Assembly (NCBI GenBank): GCA_028281285.1
Contig: JANQKF010000033.1
Location: 248,001-312,000, forward strand
Length of the DNA: 64,000 nucleotides
From: Cyclobacteriaceae bacterium
GTDB lineage: Bacteria > Bacteroidota > Bacteroidia > Cytophagales > Cyclobacteriaceae
Direction: 5' to 3'
Shown: positions 34,994 through 45,056 of the stretch, piece by piece
How the letters are laid out: each line of letters opens with the position of its first letter
Numbering within the stretch: position 1 is the first letter of the stretch
Translations under genes and position numbers: made by a program
The notes under the pieces: model-generated
Databases searched by the model: none
Seen by the model: the letters and a program-made list of their open reading frames with translations, nothing else
Told to the model about the DNA's origin: nothing

Positions 34994-35686
34994 CTATTTA
35001 AATGATCTTTTATTTAGTCTTAATGAGTCGATGTTAAAATTTCTGTTGTTACGCTGGGATTCTAAATATTCCGTCCTACTTCGTTGAGCATAATCGAGAT
35101 GGTTCAAAAGTGTCATAGCACCACCAACTGGAGAAAAGAAATCATACATGAAATCAGATTTGAAAAAATGACTGTATAATGCTTTCATCAAATTTTCAAG
35201 ATCACTTATGCACTCTTCTACCTCATGATAATCTATCGAAATAGTTTTGCTATTTACATGAATCTCAAAATCCCTATGTGCAACTCTTTTATCTCGCCAA
35301 TCATTTAGGTTGTTTGCACTCTTAAGAGAAGTGTTGAATTTTTTCATTATGTCATGATTTAATTGATTTCTGTCAAATCGATTTATAAACCCTTTTACCG
35401 TTGCATTCTTGAACTTCCTCTGCTTCTCGGATTCGGTAAATCTTGAGATATTCATAACCAAATCATCCAATAAAACTTTTTGTAGAGTGAAAAAGAAAAA
35501 TGGAGCGGCTTTATTAAGCAATTCTATCCTCGATTCATCTTTCATAAAAAGTTCTTTGAAGTGTCTAAATTTTTGGAATAGAAAAATGAATTCGTTTTGA
35601 AGACTATAGAAGAGTAAACCTCTTTCTTTGCCGAGTATCTCGATCATATGTGCTCTTTCTTCATTAACGGTTTTTTCTCTCGACAT
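34994..35686 (-). CDS. AbiU2-like HEPN-fold protein
   Basis: A 230-residue, Lys/Asn-rich, AT-rich gene. A helical protein whose conserved block NDWRDKRVAHRDFEIHV has the R-x4-6-H signature of HEPN nucleases (RDKRVAH), in the form used by the AbiU2 abortive-infection family. Before it, LQKVLLDDLVMNISRFTES is the long amphipathic helix of the fold. AbiU-type proteins reduce phage growth; here it may be a defence or RNase protein, but no toxin-antitoxin partner is adjacent. Start at ATG 35686; the upstream GTG at 35707 would overlap the groEL terminator. It lies between groEL and the LRR gene. Confidence 0.6.
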   Translation of the reverse strand: MSREKTVNEERAHMIEILGKERGLLFYSLQNEFIFLFQKFRHFKELFMKDESRIELLNKAAPFFFFTLQKVLLDDLVMNISRFTESEKQRKFKNATVKGFINRFDRNQLNHDIMKKFNTSLKSANNLNDWRDKRVAHRDFEIHVNSKTISIDYHEVEECISDLENLMKALYSHFFKSDFMYDFFSPVGGAMTLLNHLDYAQRSRTEYLESQRNNRNFNIDSLRLNKRSFK

Positions 35687-35721
35687 TCTAATTCCGGTGT
35701 TTTTCACTATAAATAAACAAA

Positions 35722-35749
35722 AAAGCCCATCCCAATTGGGACAGGCTTT
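35722..35749 (-). terminator. Intrinsic terminator of groEL
   Basis: AAAGCC...TCCCAA|TTGGGA...GGCTTT is a hairpin with a 2-base bulge, followed on the minus strand by TTTTTTG. It is about 60 bases after the groEL stop and ends the groES-groEL unit. Confidence 0.8.
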
Positions 35750-35807
35750 GTGTTTTGTATCAATTAGTCGCTTTCCACCTACGCACTTTTGTGCTTCGGT
35801 GGAGGCA

Positions 35808-37451
<1,644 letters not shown>

Positions 37452-37471
37452 TTAATTTCTGTGGTTGATTA

Positions 37472-37750
37472 TTAAACAATTGCCAGGATGTCAGACTCTC
37501 TCATGATCAAGTAGTCGTTTCCATCGATTGTGATCTCAGTACCGGAATACTTTCCGTAAAGCACTGTGTCACCTTCCTTTACTGTCATTGGCTCATCTTT
37601 TTTGCCAGCACCGGCAGCAACAACAGTACCTTTCTGAGGCTTTTCTTTAGCCGTATCAGGGATAATGATACCTGAAGCTGTTTTTTCTTCCGCTGGAGCA
37701 GCTTCCACAAGGACTCTGTCAGCTAAGGGAGTAATATTTACTTTTGACAT
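37472..37750 (-). CDS. groS: Co-chaperonin GroES
   Basis: A 92-residue Gro[26 protein letters not shown] and the mobile loop [15 protein letters not shown] are clear, and the dome region ends in [14 protein letters not shown]. It caps GroEL rings. It is the first gene of the groESL operon. Length is normal for the family. Confidence 0.98.
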   Translation of the reverse strand: MSKVNITPLADRVLVEAAPAEEKTASGIIIPDTAKEKPQKGTVVAAGAGKKDEPMTVKEGDTVLYGKYSGTEITIDGNDYLIMRESDILAIV

Positions 37751-37920
37751 TGTTGTATTTAGTATTTGCGTTTTAACAAAAGTTGTCCGCTGCCTACTTA
37801 TCAGTTAATGTGCCAAACCGAAATTGTGCACATTTGGCAGTTTGAAGGGCGAATTTAAACGGATTTTCTGTCATACCCAGTGCATGGACTGTCATTCTTG
37901 CACAAATTGATTTTCCATGT

Positions 37921-38004
37921 CGTCATTTCAATAGAGCGTAGCGAGAGAGATCTCCCAATCCTATAAAGGGATTTCTCTCCCAAGTTCTCGGGATCGAAAT
38001 GACG
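37921..38004. repeat. 84-bp imperfect palindrome upstream of groES
   Basis: CGTCATTTC at 37921 and GAAATGACG ending 38004 are the ends of an inverted repeat, and the inside carries a second near-palindrome (GAGAGATCTCCC with GGGATTTCTCTC). Sequences starting CGTCATTxCGA are common intergenic repeats in Bacteroidota. It lies in the 350-base gap 37751-38100 between groES and the divergent gene. The rest of that gap holds the groES promoter region and nothing else I recognise. Confidence 0.65.
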
Positions 38005-38100
38005 TTATAGAAAAGGTTTCGAGAAAAACTCAAGTCTCGAAGCTCACATCCCGAAACTTTTTTCGTTATCTTATTAAGAACTAAACACCAAAAGCAGCTT

Positions 38101-38814
38101 ATGAGTGAATTGAAGAAGGATTGGATTACGGACGGACTTATTGATTTTGAATATAAAAAGTACATTCTCCTGGCTTACCTGAAACAGGTTCAGGGAAACT
38201 TTGAAGCCACCAAACTCTATCCATCTCTTTCTGATCTCATCAATCACTACAGTGACACGCTTAGCTTTCAAAAGAGAAAGACGCTCCTGAAATCAGGCTT
38301 CCCAAAGGAAATCGCACGGCTGGATTTGAAAGAACTCAAACTGACGTATAACGAATTGCTGCAAGACAGCGACCTTATGGCAGAACTGGATAGCATTGTC
38401 GAGTTTGCCTTGCCAAAAATGAAGGAGACACTTGGGCTGGGTAAGGAGCGATACGAGGAAGTGGAGTCTCAGCTCTCGATAGAGCCAATTGGCATTTTAC
38501 CACTTTATAAAAACGAGGGCTATGTCATGGTAGAAATGGGAAAAGAACGGCTCACCAACATCTATCAATACAAGGTGTCTAATTTTGTAATGTCAGGTGA
38601 AGGGTTCCGTGGTATATACCTGAACCTGATTCAGTCGTTGAGAAGGGGGATAGGAGATACCCTTGAGAGCATCAAGCTTGGATTGGTCAAGGCCTATACC
38701 GCATTACCGAATCCGGCTGCCTTCTTTGTACACTCCGATCATCGCTACCCCTTGAAGGAGACGACTCTTCCGATCACCAAGCGATTGGTGTTGCAGACTA
38801 TTGAGAACCCATAA
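38101..38814 (+). CDS. Conserved hypothetical protein (~237 aa)
   Basis: A mostly alpha-helical, soluble 237-residue protein without signal peptide. The start MSELKKDWITDGLIDFEYKK and the end VHSDHRYPLKETTLPITKRLV resemble a family seen in Bacteroidota. I recognise no catalytic motif. It points away from groES and toward secG, so it breaks the usual secG-groES order. Codon use does not look foreign. Confidence 0.6.
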   Translation: MSELKKDWITDGLIDFEYKKYILLAYLKQVQGNFEATKLYPSLSDLINHYSDTLSFQKRKTLLKSGFPKEIARLDLKELKLTYNELLQDSDLMAELDSIVEFALPKMKETLGLGKERYEEVESQLSIEPIGILPLYKNEGYVMVEMGKERLTNIYQYKVSNFVMSGEGFRGIYLNLIQSLRRGIGDTLESIKLGLVKAYTALPNPAAFFVHSDHRYPLKETTLPITKRLVLQTIENP

Positions 38815-38819
38815 AAAAA

Positions 38820-38839
38820 GGCCACTCAATCGAGTGACC
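38820..38839 (-). terminator. Intrinsic terminator after secG
   Basis: A stem GG-C-CACTC / GAGTG-A-CC with one mismatch (38820-38827 and 38832-38839) and an AATC loop, followed on the minus strand by seven T. It serves the minus-strand secG operon. Confidence 0.65.
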
Positions 38840-38863
38840 CTTCCGTTAGTCCGATATCTTTAA

Positions 38864-39247
38864 TTAGTCTTCCTGACTAGTAGTATCTATAGGTTGTGTG
38901 GTCAATCCTCCACCTGTGGTATCAGTAGGAGTGGTGATTGCAGGAGGAAGCGCCTGCTGCTGCAATTGTTGCTGTTGCAAAGCTCGATCAATGTTTGCAT
39001 TATCCGGTAGTGCTCCGGTTCCTTCAATCATCAGGCTTGATGCCATGCTGAAAACAAAAAGAAGCACAATCATCGTCCAGGTCACCTTCTCCAACAGATC
39101 GGTTGTCTTTTTTACTCCAATCACCTGGCTCGCACCACTTCCGCCAAACTGACTAGATAGTCCTCCACCCTTCGAATTCTGAATCAATACGATCAAAATC
39201 AACAGCACCGCCACTACGATCGCCAACACAATAAACAGCTTAAACAT
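38864..39247 (-). CDS. secG: Protein-export membrane protein SecG
   Basis: A 127-residue SecG. Two transmembrane helices: LFIVLAIVVAVLLILIVLIQ, then WTMIVLLFVFSMASSLMIEG, joined by the conserved GGGLSSQFGGSGASQVIGVKK loop. The C-terminal Gln/Pro/Thr-rich tail is typical of Bacteroidota SecG. It is part of SecYEG, aiding SecA-driven export. It overlaps the upstream TPR gene by 8 bases, so the two are co-translated. Confidence 0.95.
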   Translation of the reverse strand: MFKLFIVLAIVVAVLLILIVLIQNSKGGGLSSQFGGSGASQVIGVKKTTDLLEKVTWTMIVLLFVFSMASSLMIEGTGALPDNANIDRALQQQQLQQQALPPAITTPTDTTGGGLTTQPIDTTSQED

Positions 39248-40187
39248 TGCCTCTTTCGTTTAATTTTTCAATTTGGGATGCAAAGTAAGTGGTTTTTTTA
39301 GGAAACTTCAACTTTAGTTTTTCATAAATCTCAATGGCCTTGGCATATTTCCTCTGCTTGATCAGCAATTTGGCATAAGTCTCAGTAAGGAACTCGTCTG
39401 ACTTCTTAAGTTTTTTGGCCGCTAAGTCCTCCTGGCTATTGTGTGACTCATCATGCTCAAGACTTTGTTTAGCCATTTTCGGCTCATTCTTGATGAATTT
39501 CTCGATCAATTGACTCTGGCTTTCTTTTTTCACCGACTTCCGTCCTCGAGTCGATGGCTTTTTAACTGGTTTGTCTTCGAGCAGAGCTTTCATAGCTGCT
39601 CTACGCTTGTTTAACAACTTCAGATTTTCATCCAAGGCCTTATGTACGTCAGGTACAGGTTGTGTCTTTGGTGGAACGACAGGAGGATCTTTTTGGACAG
39701 TGCTCTTAGGTGTTGAAACGGTTTTGGTTGCTTTAACCTTTTTAGCAATGGGTTTCGTTGCTACCGGTTTTTCGACTGGCTTTGGTGCAGGCTTCTGTTG
39801 AGCAGGTTTCTCACTCGTAGCAGGAGCGGGGCTAACCTCTTTAGTCTTAGGTTGACTTGGTTTAGCCACAGGTTTGGTGGGCATAACCTTTTTTGGAGGC
39901 GCTTTTTTCTCAATCTTGGGCAGGGGCTTGGTTCGAATTACTTCTACAAACTTCTGACTTCCGTCTAAAACTCCTTTTAAATACGCGCGATCCACCGAGT
40001 AGATAGCGGCTTTGTTTAAAGCGGGCTTAAGTTTATCATCTCCAGCTTCTTTATAGGCCATTGCCAGAAGAAGATGAAGGTTTTGAAAATAGGGGTATTT
40101 CTTTTGGAGCTGCTCCAGCGCAGTTATGCCTGCCTGGTCGATCGATGAAATATCGTTAAGAAGATCGTTGAACCCAGATCGCTCCAC
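39240..40187 (-). CDS. TPR-containing protein with Lys/Pro-rich linker
   Basis: A 315-residue protein. The first ~85 residues form helical repeats (ITALEQLQKKYPYFQNLHLLLAMAYKEAG), the middle is a Lys-Pro-Thr-rich flexible linker (KPAPKPVEKPVATKP), and the end is a TPR: ETYAKLLIKQRKYAKAIEIYEKL. The start is a GTG at 40187. It lies between LptE and secG genes in a unit conserved in Bacteroidota; its role is unknown. Confidence 0.72.
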   Translation of the reverse strand: MERSGFNDLLNDISSIDQAGITALEQLQKKYPYFQNLHLLLAMAYKEAGDDKLKPALNKAAIYSVDRAYLKGVLDGSQKFVEVIRTKPLPKIEKKAPPKKVMPTKPVAKPSQPKTKEVSPAPATSEKPAQQKPAPKPVEKPVATKPIAKKVKATKTVSTPKSTVQKDPPVVPPKTQPVPDVHKALDENLKLLNKRRAAMKALLEDKPVKKPSTRGRKSVKKESQSQLIEKFIKNEPKMAKQSLEHDESHNSQEDLAAKKLKKSDEFLTETYAKLLIKQRKYAKAIEIYEKLKLKFPKKTTYFASQIEKLNERGNV

Positions 40188-40223
40188 TTGAAAAAAAGTT
40201 AGTGGGCTAAAATAGAATGATTT

Positions 40224-40751
40224 TTACCACTGGGCAACCGAGGCTAAGAAAATATCCTGAATAATCTGTTCGAAGATCTCATCGATCAGCTCACTCTCCA
40301 CCTGTGCTAAAGTATTGGCCTGAGGGTCATAGTCGGCAAAGAATGTGAATGGTCGATTGAAGTTATCTTCTTCGCGTTTCAGGTTGGTAAAAGTAGTCTG
40401 AACCGTGATTGTCAAACGCATCAAACCCGATTGATCACTTTGAAGTGAATTGCCTGATGAAGCGATGGACTGCGGGCGAATTTCATATCTTGTGATGGCC
40501 CCTTCAAACTGAAGGTCGCCTTGTCTTTGGATCAATTCCAGGTTCGTGTTTCGTTGAAACTGATCACGTAATTCTTCAGTGAAGAATTGCCCCATATTGG
40601 GAGGGCCTCCACCGGAGTCATTGAAGAATTGAGTAATGGAGATTGTTTTGACATCATCGGGAATGGATGCTCCCGTAAAGGAATAGTTGCCACAGCCTGA
40701 GCTGGCGACCAGAAGTACAAGCGATAAAAGGTAAGCCTTATTCAATTTCAT
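40224..40751 (-). CDS. lptE: LPS-assembly lipoprotein LptE
   Basis: A 175-residue lipoprotein (LLVASSGC lipobox). YSFTGASIPDDVKTISITQFFND and the GGGPPNMGQFFTEELRDQF motif match the LptE/RlpB family of Bacteroidota, which plugs the LptD barrel in the outer membrane and guides LPS placement. It overlaps the sigma-54 activator gene by 14 bases and lies 36 bases from the TPR gene. Confidence 0.88.
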   Translation of the reverse strand: MKLNKAYLLSLVLLVASSGCGNYSFTGASIPDDVKTISITQFFNDSGGGPPNMGQFFTEELRDQFQRNTNLELIQRQGDLQFEGAITRYEIRPQSIASSGNSLQSDQSGLMRLTITVQTTFTNLKREEDNFNRPFTFFADYDPQANTLAQVESELIDEIFEQIIQDIFLASVAQW

Positions 40752-42012
40752 ATTGCTTGATCTTTCTGTACAAAGTTCGTTCCGAAATTCCCAAATCCTT
40801 AGCCGCGTACTTTCTTTTATTATTGTTTTTTCTCAAGGCTTTAATGATCAATTCCTTTTCCTTCTTCTCAATCGACAACGATTCATCCTCCATTTCATGC
40901 GTGACATCCTGTACCTTCTCTAACTCATAGGTGCCTGGCTCAACAGGCTTTGTCTCTAAATAGTAAGGTTCTTCCACCGGTTGAGAACTCGGTGCGGTCA
41001 ATTCCTGGTCATAGTTCTCATCGATATTTTTGAACAGGTTTGGATGATTTTCAATAACATGACTGTCAATTCGCTCATTCTGAATCATATCAAGAACGAG
41101 CTTTTTGAGTTCGTTCATGTCTTTTTTCATATCGAACAAGACCTTGTAAAGAAGATCCCGTTCATTAACCCCTTCGGACGAAGACGAGTCGCCACCCTTG
41201 TAGAGCGCAGGAAGGTTCGTTCGATTTTGCGGGAGGTACTTCATCAGGGTTTCCGCATCGATTACCCGGTCCATTTCCAGTGCTGAGATTTGCTCTGCAA
41301 GATTCTTTAATTGGCGAATATTGCCGGGAAACCTGTACCGAAGAAGCACCTGTTTCGCTGAATCGTCAAGTTTGATGGACTCCACGCGATATTGCTCAGC
41401 AAAATCAGAGGCAAACTTTCTGAAAAGCAGGTCAATGTCATTACCTCGTTCACGAAGGGGGGGTACGAAAATGGGAACTGTGCTTAGTCGGTAGAATAGA
41501 TCTTCCCTGAACTTCCCCTTTTCGACATTTCCAATTAGGTCAACATTTGTGGCCGCTACGACACGAACGTCAGTTTTTAATACTTTTGATGAACCTACAC
41601 GAATGAATTCACCATTTTCCAGGACACGAAGCAAACGGGCTTGTGTAGGTAACGGCATTTCGCCAATCTCATCCAGGAAAATCGTGCCTCCATTGGTGAC
41701 TTCAAAATACCCCTTACGAGAATCAATTGCACCGGTAAAAGCACCTTTTTCATGACCAAAGAGCTCCGAATCGATGGTTCCTTCAGGGATAGCGCCACAG
41801 TTGATTGCTATGAACTTACCATGCTTGCGAGCACTGAGCTGATGGATGATTTTGGAAAACGATTCCTTACCACTTCCACTTTCACCGGTAATCAGGACAG
41901 TCATTTCCGTAGGCGCGACCTGAGCCGCTACTTCTATGGCATGATTCAGCTGTGGGCTGTTCCCAATGATGCCGAAGCGTTGTTTTATGCTTAATGTTTC
42001 TCTATTGTTCAA
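40738..42012 (-). CDS. Sigma-54-dependent transcriptional regulator without receiver domain
   Basis: A 424-residue AAA+ activator. It begins straight at the central domain: GESGSGKESF (Walker A), HEKGAFTGAID (sigma-54 contact GAFTGA), GGTIFLDEIG (Walker B) and the RLSTVPIFVPPLRER sensor region. The C-terminal KELIIKALRKNNNKRKYAAKDLG is a Fis-like HTH. It activates sigma-54 RNA polymerase. The start is TTG at 42012. It is downstream of miaB and overlaps lptE; targets are unknown. Confidence 0.9.
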   Translation of the reverse strand: MNNRETLSIKQRFGIIGNSPQLNHAIEVAAQVAPTEMTVLITGESGSGKESFSKIIHQLSARKHGKFIAINCGAIPEGTIDSELFGHEKGAFTGAIDSRKGYFEVTNGGTIFLDEIGEMPLPTQARLLRVLENGEFIRVGSSKVLKTDVRVVAATNVDLIGNVEKGKFREDLFYRLSTVPIFVPPLRERGNDIDLLFRKFASDFAEQYRVESIKLDDSAKQVLLRYRFPGNIRQLKNLAEQISALEMDRVIDAETLMKYLPQNRTNLPALYKGGDSSSSEGVNERDLLYKVLFDMKKDMNELKKLVLDMIQNERIDSHVIENHPNLFKNIDENYDQELTAPSSQPVEEPYYLETKPVEPGTYELEKVQDVTHEMEDESLSIEKKEKELIIKALRKNNNKRKYAAKDLGISERTLYRKIKQYEIE

Positions 42013-42023
42013 AATCTTCGATT

Positions 42024-43493
42024 CTAGTTAACCGCAGTACCGAATAAGGTAGCTGCAGTACAGTCATCAACCATCACGTTGACATAGTCACCCTTCTTGA
42101 AGTTCTCTTTTGGAAAGATGATCACCTTGTTGGCGGTGTTGCGCCCTTGAAGGTGATCGTCTGATCGTTTCGATGTTCCTTCCACCAATACCTTATGCAC
42201 CTTGCCTAAGTCAAGTTTGTTTCTTTCGAGTGAAATCTCCTGCTGACGAGCAATGATCTCCTGGAGTCTTTTCTTCTTGGTCTCCAACGGAATATCATCT
42301 TCGTATTTCTTAGCAGCTAATGTTCCCGGGCGTTCGGAATAAAAGAACATATAGGAGAAGTCGTACTTGACGTAATCCATCAAGGTCAATGTATCTTGAT
42401 GTTCCTCTTGGGTTTCCGTGCAGAATCCTGCAATCATATCTGAGGAAATGCCACATGCTTCACCAAGAATTTCTCGTATTGCATCAACACGATTGATATA
42501 CCATTCTCGTGTATAGGTCCTGTTCATCAACTCCAATACTCTCGAATTTCCACTTTGAGCAGGTAGATGTATATACTTGCAAATGTTCTCGTACTTCTTC
42601 ATGGTGTGAAGTACTTCATCCGTAATGTCCTTAGGATGTGATGTAGAAAAGCGAACTCGGAGTTCAGGAGAAACCAAGGCTACCATTTCGAGAAGATTCG
42701 CAAAATTCACGATTTCTACATTTTCACCTTTTCTTTCCTTCTTTTCCAACCAAGCCTTGTTGTTTTCGTCAGCGGACCATTTGTACGAATCCACATTCTG
42801 ACCTAATAGTGTCACTTCCTTATAACCTTTATCGAAAAGATCTTGTGCTTCCTTTACAATTGACAGAGGGTCGCGACTTCGCTCTCGTCCGCGAGTAAAC
42901 GGAACCACACAGAAAGAGCACATATTGTCACAGCCTCGCATAATGGAAATAAAGGCAGTAACTCCATTCGAATTCAAACGAACAGGGGAGATGTCGGCAT
43001 AAGTTTCTTCCCTGGAAAGAAAGGTGTTCACCGCTTTCAAGCCGTCTTCCGCTTTTTCTACCAACTTTGGCAGATCGCGATAGGCATCCGGGCCAACAAC
43101 CACATCCACGACCTTCTCTTCTTCGAGTAGTTGATCTTTAAGGCGTTCGGCCATACAACCCAACACACCGATGGTCATTTCCGGTTTATTCTTTTTTACA
43201 GCATTGAAGTGGTTAAGTCGATTCCTTACGGTTTGCTCAGCTTTTTCTCGAATAGAACAAGTGTTTAGAAAGACGACATCCGCATTTTCGAAATCCGAAG
43301 TGGTGTCGTAGCCATTCTCCTTCATAATGGAAGTCACAATCTCACTGTCTGCGAAATTCATTTGACATCCATAGCTCTCAATGTAGAGCTTCTTGGTCTT
43401 TCCCGTATTCTCCTCCTTCGACTTCCGTACCGTTTCCATAGCCTCCTGGCTATTACGATCTAAAATGTCGATATCCTTTATCAGATCTTCCAT
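42024..43493 (-). CDS. miaB: tRNA-2-methylthio-N6-dimethylallyladenosine synthase MiaB
   Basis: A 489-residue radical-SAM methylthiotransferase. The N-terminal domain has [16 protein letters not shown] and Cys residues in CSIREKAEQ and GVLGCMAER. The radical-SAM CxxxCxxC is in [22 protein letters not shown]. The C-terminal TRAM domain ends in [11 protein letters not shown]. MiaB adds a methylthio group to A37 of tRNAs reading U. Start ATG 43493; an upstream TTG is unlikely. It is followed 11 bases later by the sigma-54 activator. Confidence 0.97.
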   Translation of the reverse strand: MEDLIKDIDILDRNSQEAMETVRKSKEENTGKTKKLYIESYGCQMNFADSEIVTSIMKENGYDTTSDFENADVVFLNTCSIREKAEQTVRNRLNHFNAVKKNKPEMTIGVLGCMAERLKDQLLEEEKVVDVVVGPDAYRDLPKLVEKAEDGLKAVNTFLSREETYADISPVRLNSNGVTAFISIMRGCDNMCSFCVVPFTRGRERSRDPLSIVKEAQDLFDKGYKEVTLLGQNVDSYKWSADENNKAWLEKKERKGENVEIVNFANLLEMVALVSPELRVRFSTSHPKDITDEVLHTMKKYENICKYIHLPAQSGNSRVLELMNRTYTREWYINRVDAIREILGEACGISSDMIAGFCTETQEEHQDTLTLMDYVKYDFSYMFFYSERPGTLAAKKYEDDIPLETKKKRLQEIIARQQEISLERNKLDLGKVHKVLVEGTSKRSDDHLQGRNTANKVIIFPKENFKKGDYVNVMVDDCTAATLFGTAVN

Positions 43494-43585
43494 TCCCTGG
43501 TTCTCAACTGTGTTTTCAGGCCGCAAATATAAGGCTTTTGAAAGAAATTATGACAGATTGGCAGGTTTTCGATGCGGGATTTCTC

Positions 43586-43593
43586 TATCTTCG
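43586..43593 (+). promoter_or_regulatory. Putative -7 promoter box for FKBP gene
   Basis: TATCTTCG is close to the TAnnTTTG box (seven of eight positions) and lies 24 bases before the ATG at 43618. It is in the gap between divergent miaB and FKBP genes. Confidence 0.4.
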
Positions 43594-43617
43594 CTGCTCG
43601 ATATCAACCTTATAACC

Positions 43618-44421
43618 ATGCGTTCATATAAACAAAACTTATCTCTCTTCTTCGCTATCTCATTTTTTATCGCACTTGCTTCCTGTAGTGGTGGCTCGGG
43701 AGGCGAGGGAGTGGGTGATACTGTCTATCTCGAAAGTGGAGTGAAGTACATATACCTCAAAAAGGGCGATGGATTGAAGGTTGATTCGGGTAGCCATGTA
43801 ACAACACATATCAACCTGATCGTTAACCAGGATACCATTTGGTCCACCTATGCTCCTGATCAACAGCGGTTTGAATTCGATGCCAAGCGCACCTCTTTGA
43901 TTTCCGGATTTGATGAAGTGGTGATGTACGCCAGAGAAGGGGATCGACTATTGGCCGTGATTCCCCCGGAATTAGGCTATGGTGAGGAAGGTTCTGGCGT
44001 TGTACCACCCAATGCCATACTTCATTTTGATCTGGATTTTCTCAAGGTTGAAGAGCCGAAGATTTTTATTTCGGACGTGATTAACGAAAAATTGGAAAGT
44101 GGAAGTATTGAAGATGCCTTGGCTGAGTATGATCGTTTGAAGGCAGATACTGCCAACTACAACGTTGCTATCTCAGAATGGTATGCGGTACATCGAAAGT
44201 TGATGGAAGATGGCAAGTTTGAAACCGCTATTCAATTGTGGGAGCATCGCCTAAAAGAAAGCTTTGAAGGAGGTGGATACTACTTTATGGCCCAGGCGTA
44301 TGACAGCTTGGGGAATGTTCAGCAAGCCATTGCCACCTTGGAAACTGCCAAAGCGAATGCACCAGATACAAATGCCATTGCATTCATTTACCAATATGCT
44401 GAAGCACTAAAATCCAGGTAG
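43618..44421 (+). CDS. FKBP-type peptidyl-prolyl cis-trans isomerase lipoprotein with TPR-like tail
   Basis: A 267-residue exported protein with a lipoprotein signal (ISFFIALASC). FKBP domain (residues ~45-145): KYIYLKKGDGLKVDSGSHV, LLAVIPPELGYGEEGSGVVPPNAILHFDLDFL. The C-terminal ~110 residues are helical TPR-like (EWYAVHRKLMEDGKFETAIQLWEHR). It likely folds or holds proteins in the periplasm. Start is 43618 for the signal peptide; earlier frame-open sequence overlaps miaB and is not coding. Confidence 0.87.
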   Translation: MRSYKQNLSLFFAISFFIALASCSGGSGGEGVGDTVYLESGVKYIYLKKGDGLKVDSGSHVTTHINLIVNQDTIWSTYAPDQQRFEFDAKRTSLISGFDEVVMYAREGDRLLAVIPPELGYGEEGSGVVPPNAILHFDLDFLKVEEPKIFISDVINEKLESGSIEDALAEYDRLKADTANYNVAISEWYAVHRKLMEDGKFETAIQLWEHRLKESFEGGGYYFMAQAYDSLGNVQQAIATLETAKANAPDTNAIAFIYQYAEALKSR

Positions 44422-44435
44422 ATTGACCTTGTAGG

Positions 44436-45005
44436 TTAGTCCCGATTGACATTCATGTAGGTGTAACCCATTTGGTCCAGTGTGATGAAAGCTGTTTTTG
44501 CGGAAGTAGCCACATCTACTGCTTTGAGTAAAGATTCCGGATCAGTTTGTGAGAAAGCCAAATTCTGAGCACAAACATAGAACTCGATTCCTTCTTTTTT
44601 CATGGCTTCAATGGCGGCAGTATTGGGATTGGGAACGCCATACCGTTCCTGGTAGGCCTCGTCATTGAGGACTGCTCGGATGGCTCCCGCATGGATAACG
44701 ACAGCCATTTTGACCTTTCTCTTGGGTACACCATTGGCCACATTGAGATTAAAAGTCCTGGCTACTTCTCGAAATGGTCGTATGATTTGGGTAGAATCGG
44801 AAACGCCATTGTACACGTCCACGGCAATCTTATATTCCAGGTCTTTGTTGTATTTCAATTTTTTCACTTTGGCTTTCGCCACGCCAACCCATGGATGAAA
44901 GTCGAATACCGGATAGGTCATCTTACCTTCAAGGTGTGCAGGAAGTTGGGCGAATAAACTGTTGCTGGAGAGTATTAAGGCAAGTAATAGAATTGTCTTT
45001 TTCAT
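44436..45005 (-). CDS. Secreted DsrE-like protein
   Basis: A 189-residue protein with a Sec signal (MKKTILLLALILSSNSLFAQ) and a DsrE/DsrF-like domain: KMAVVIHAGAIRAVLNDEAY, a single Cys in FYVCAQNLAF, and SAKTAFITLDQMGYTYMNVNRD. In DsrE-type proteins one Cys relays sulfur; here the Cys is in a similar position. Exported DsrE-like proteins are known but not characterised. It converges with the FKBP gene. Confidence 0.78.
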   Translation of the reverse strand: MKKTILLLALILSSNSLFAQLPAHLEGKMTYPVFDFHPWVGVAKAKVKKLKYNKDLEYKIAVDVYNGVSDSTQIIRPFREVARTFNLNVANGVPKRKVKMAVVIHAGAIRAVLNDEAYQERYGVPNPNTAAIEAMKKEGIEFYVCAQNLAFSQTDPESLLKAVDVATSAKTAFITLDQMGYTYMNVNRD

Positions 45006-45056
45006 GAGGCAAAAGGTATCAATAATTTTCACCTTTAGAAAACCGAAAAATGCGAA

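Noticed and set aside
37751-38100. CIRCE heat-shock operator or riboswitch before groES
   Set aside because: No TTAGCACTC-N9-GAGTGCTAA form is present; the gap holds only the palindromic element.
43393-43617. A longer FKBP protein starting inside miaB
   Set aside because: The upstream part overlaps miaB on the other strand and lacks a signal peptide; the lipoprotein signal starts at 43618.
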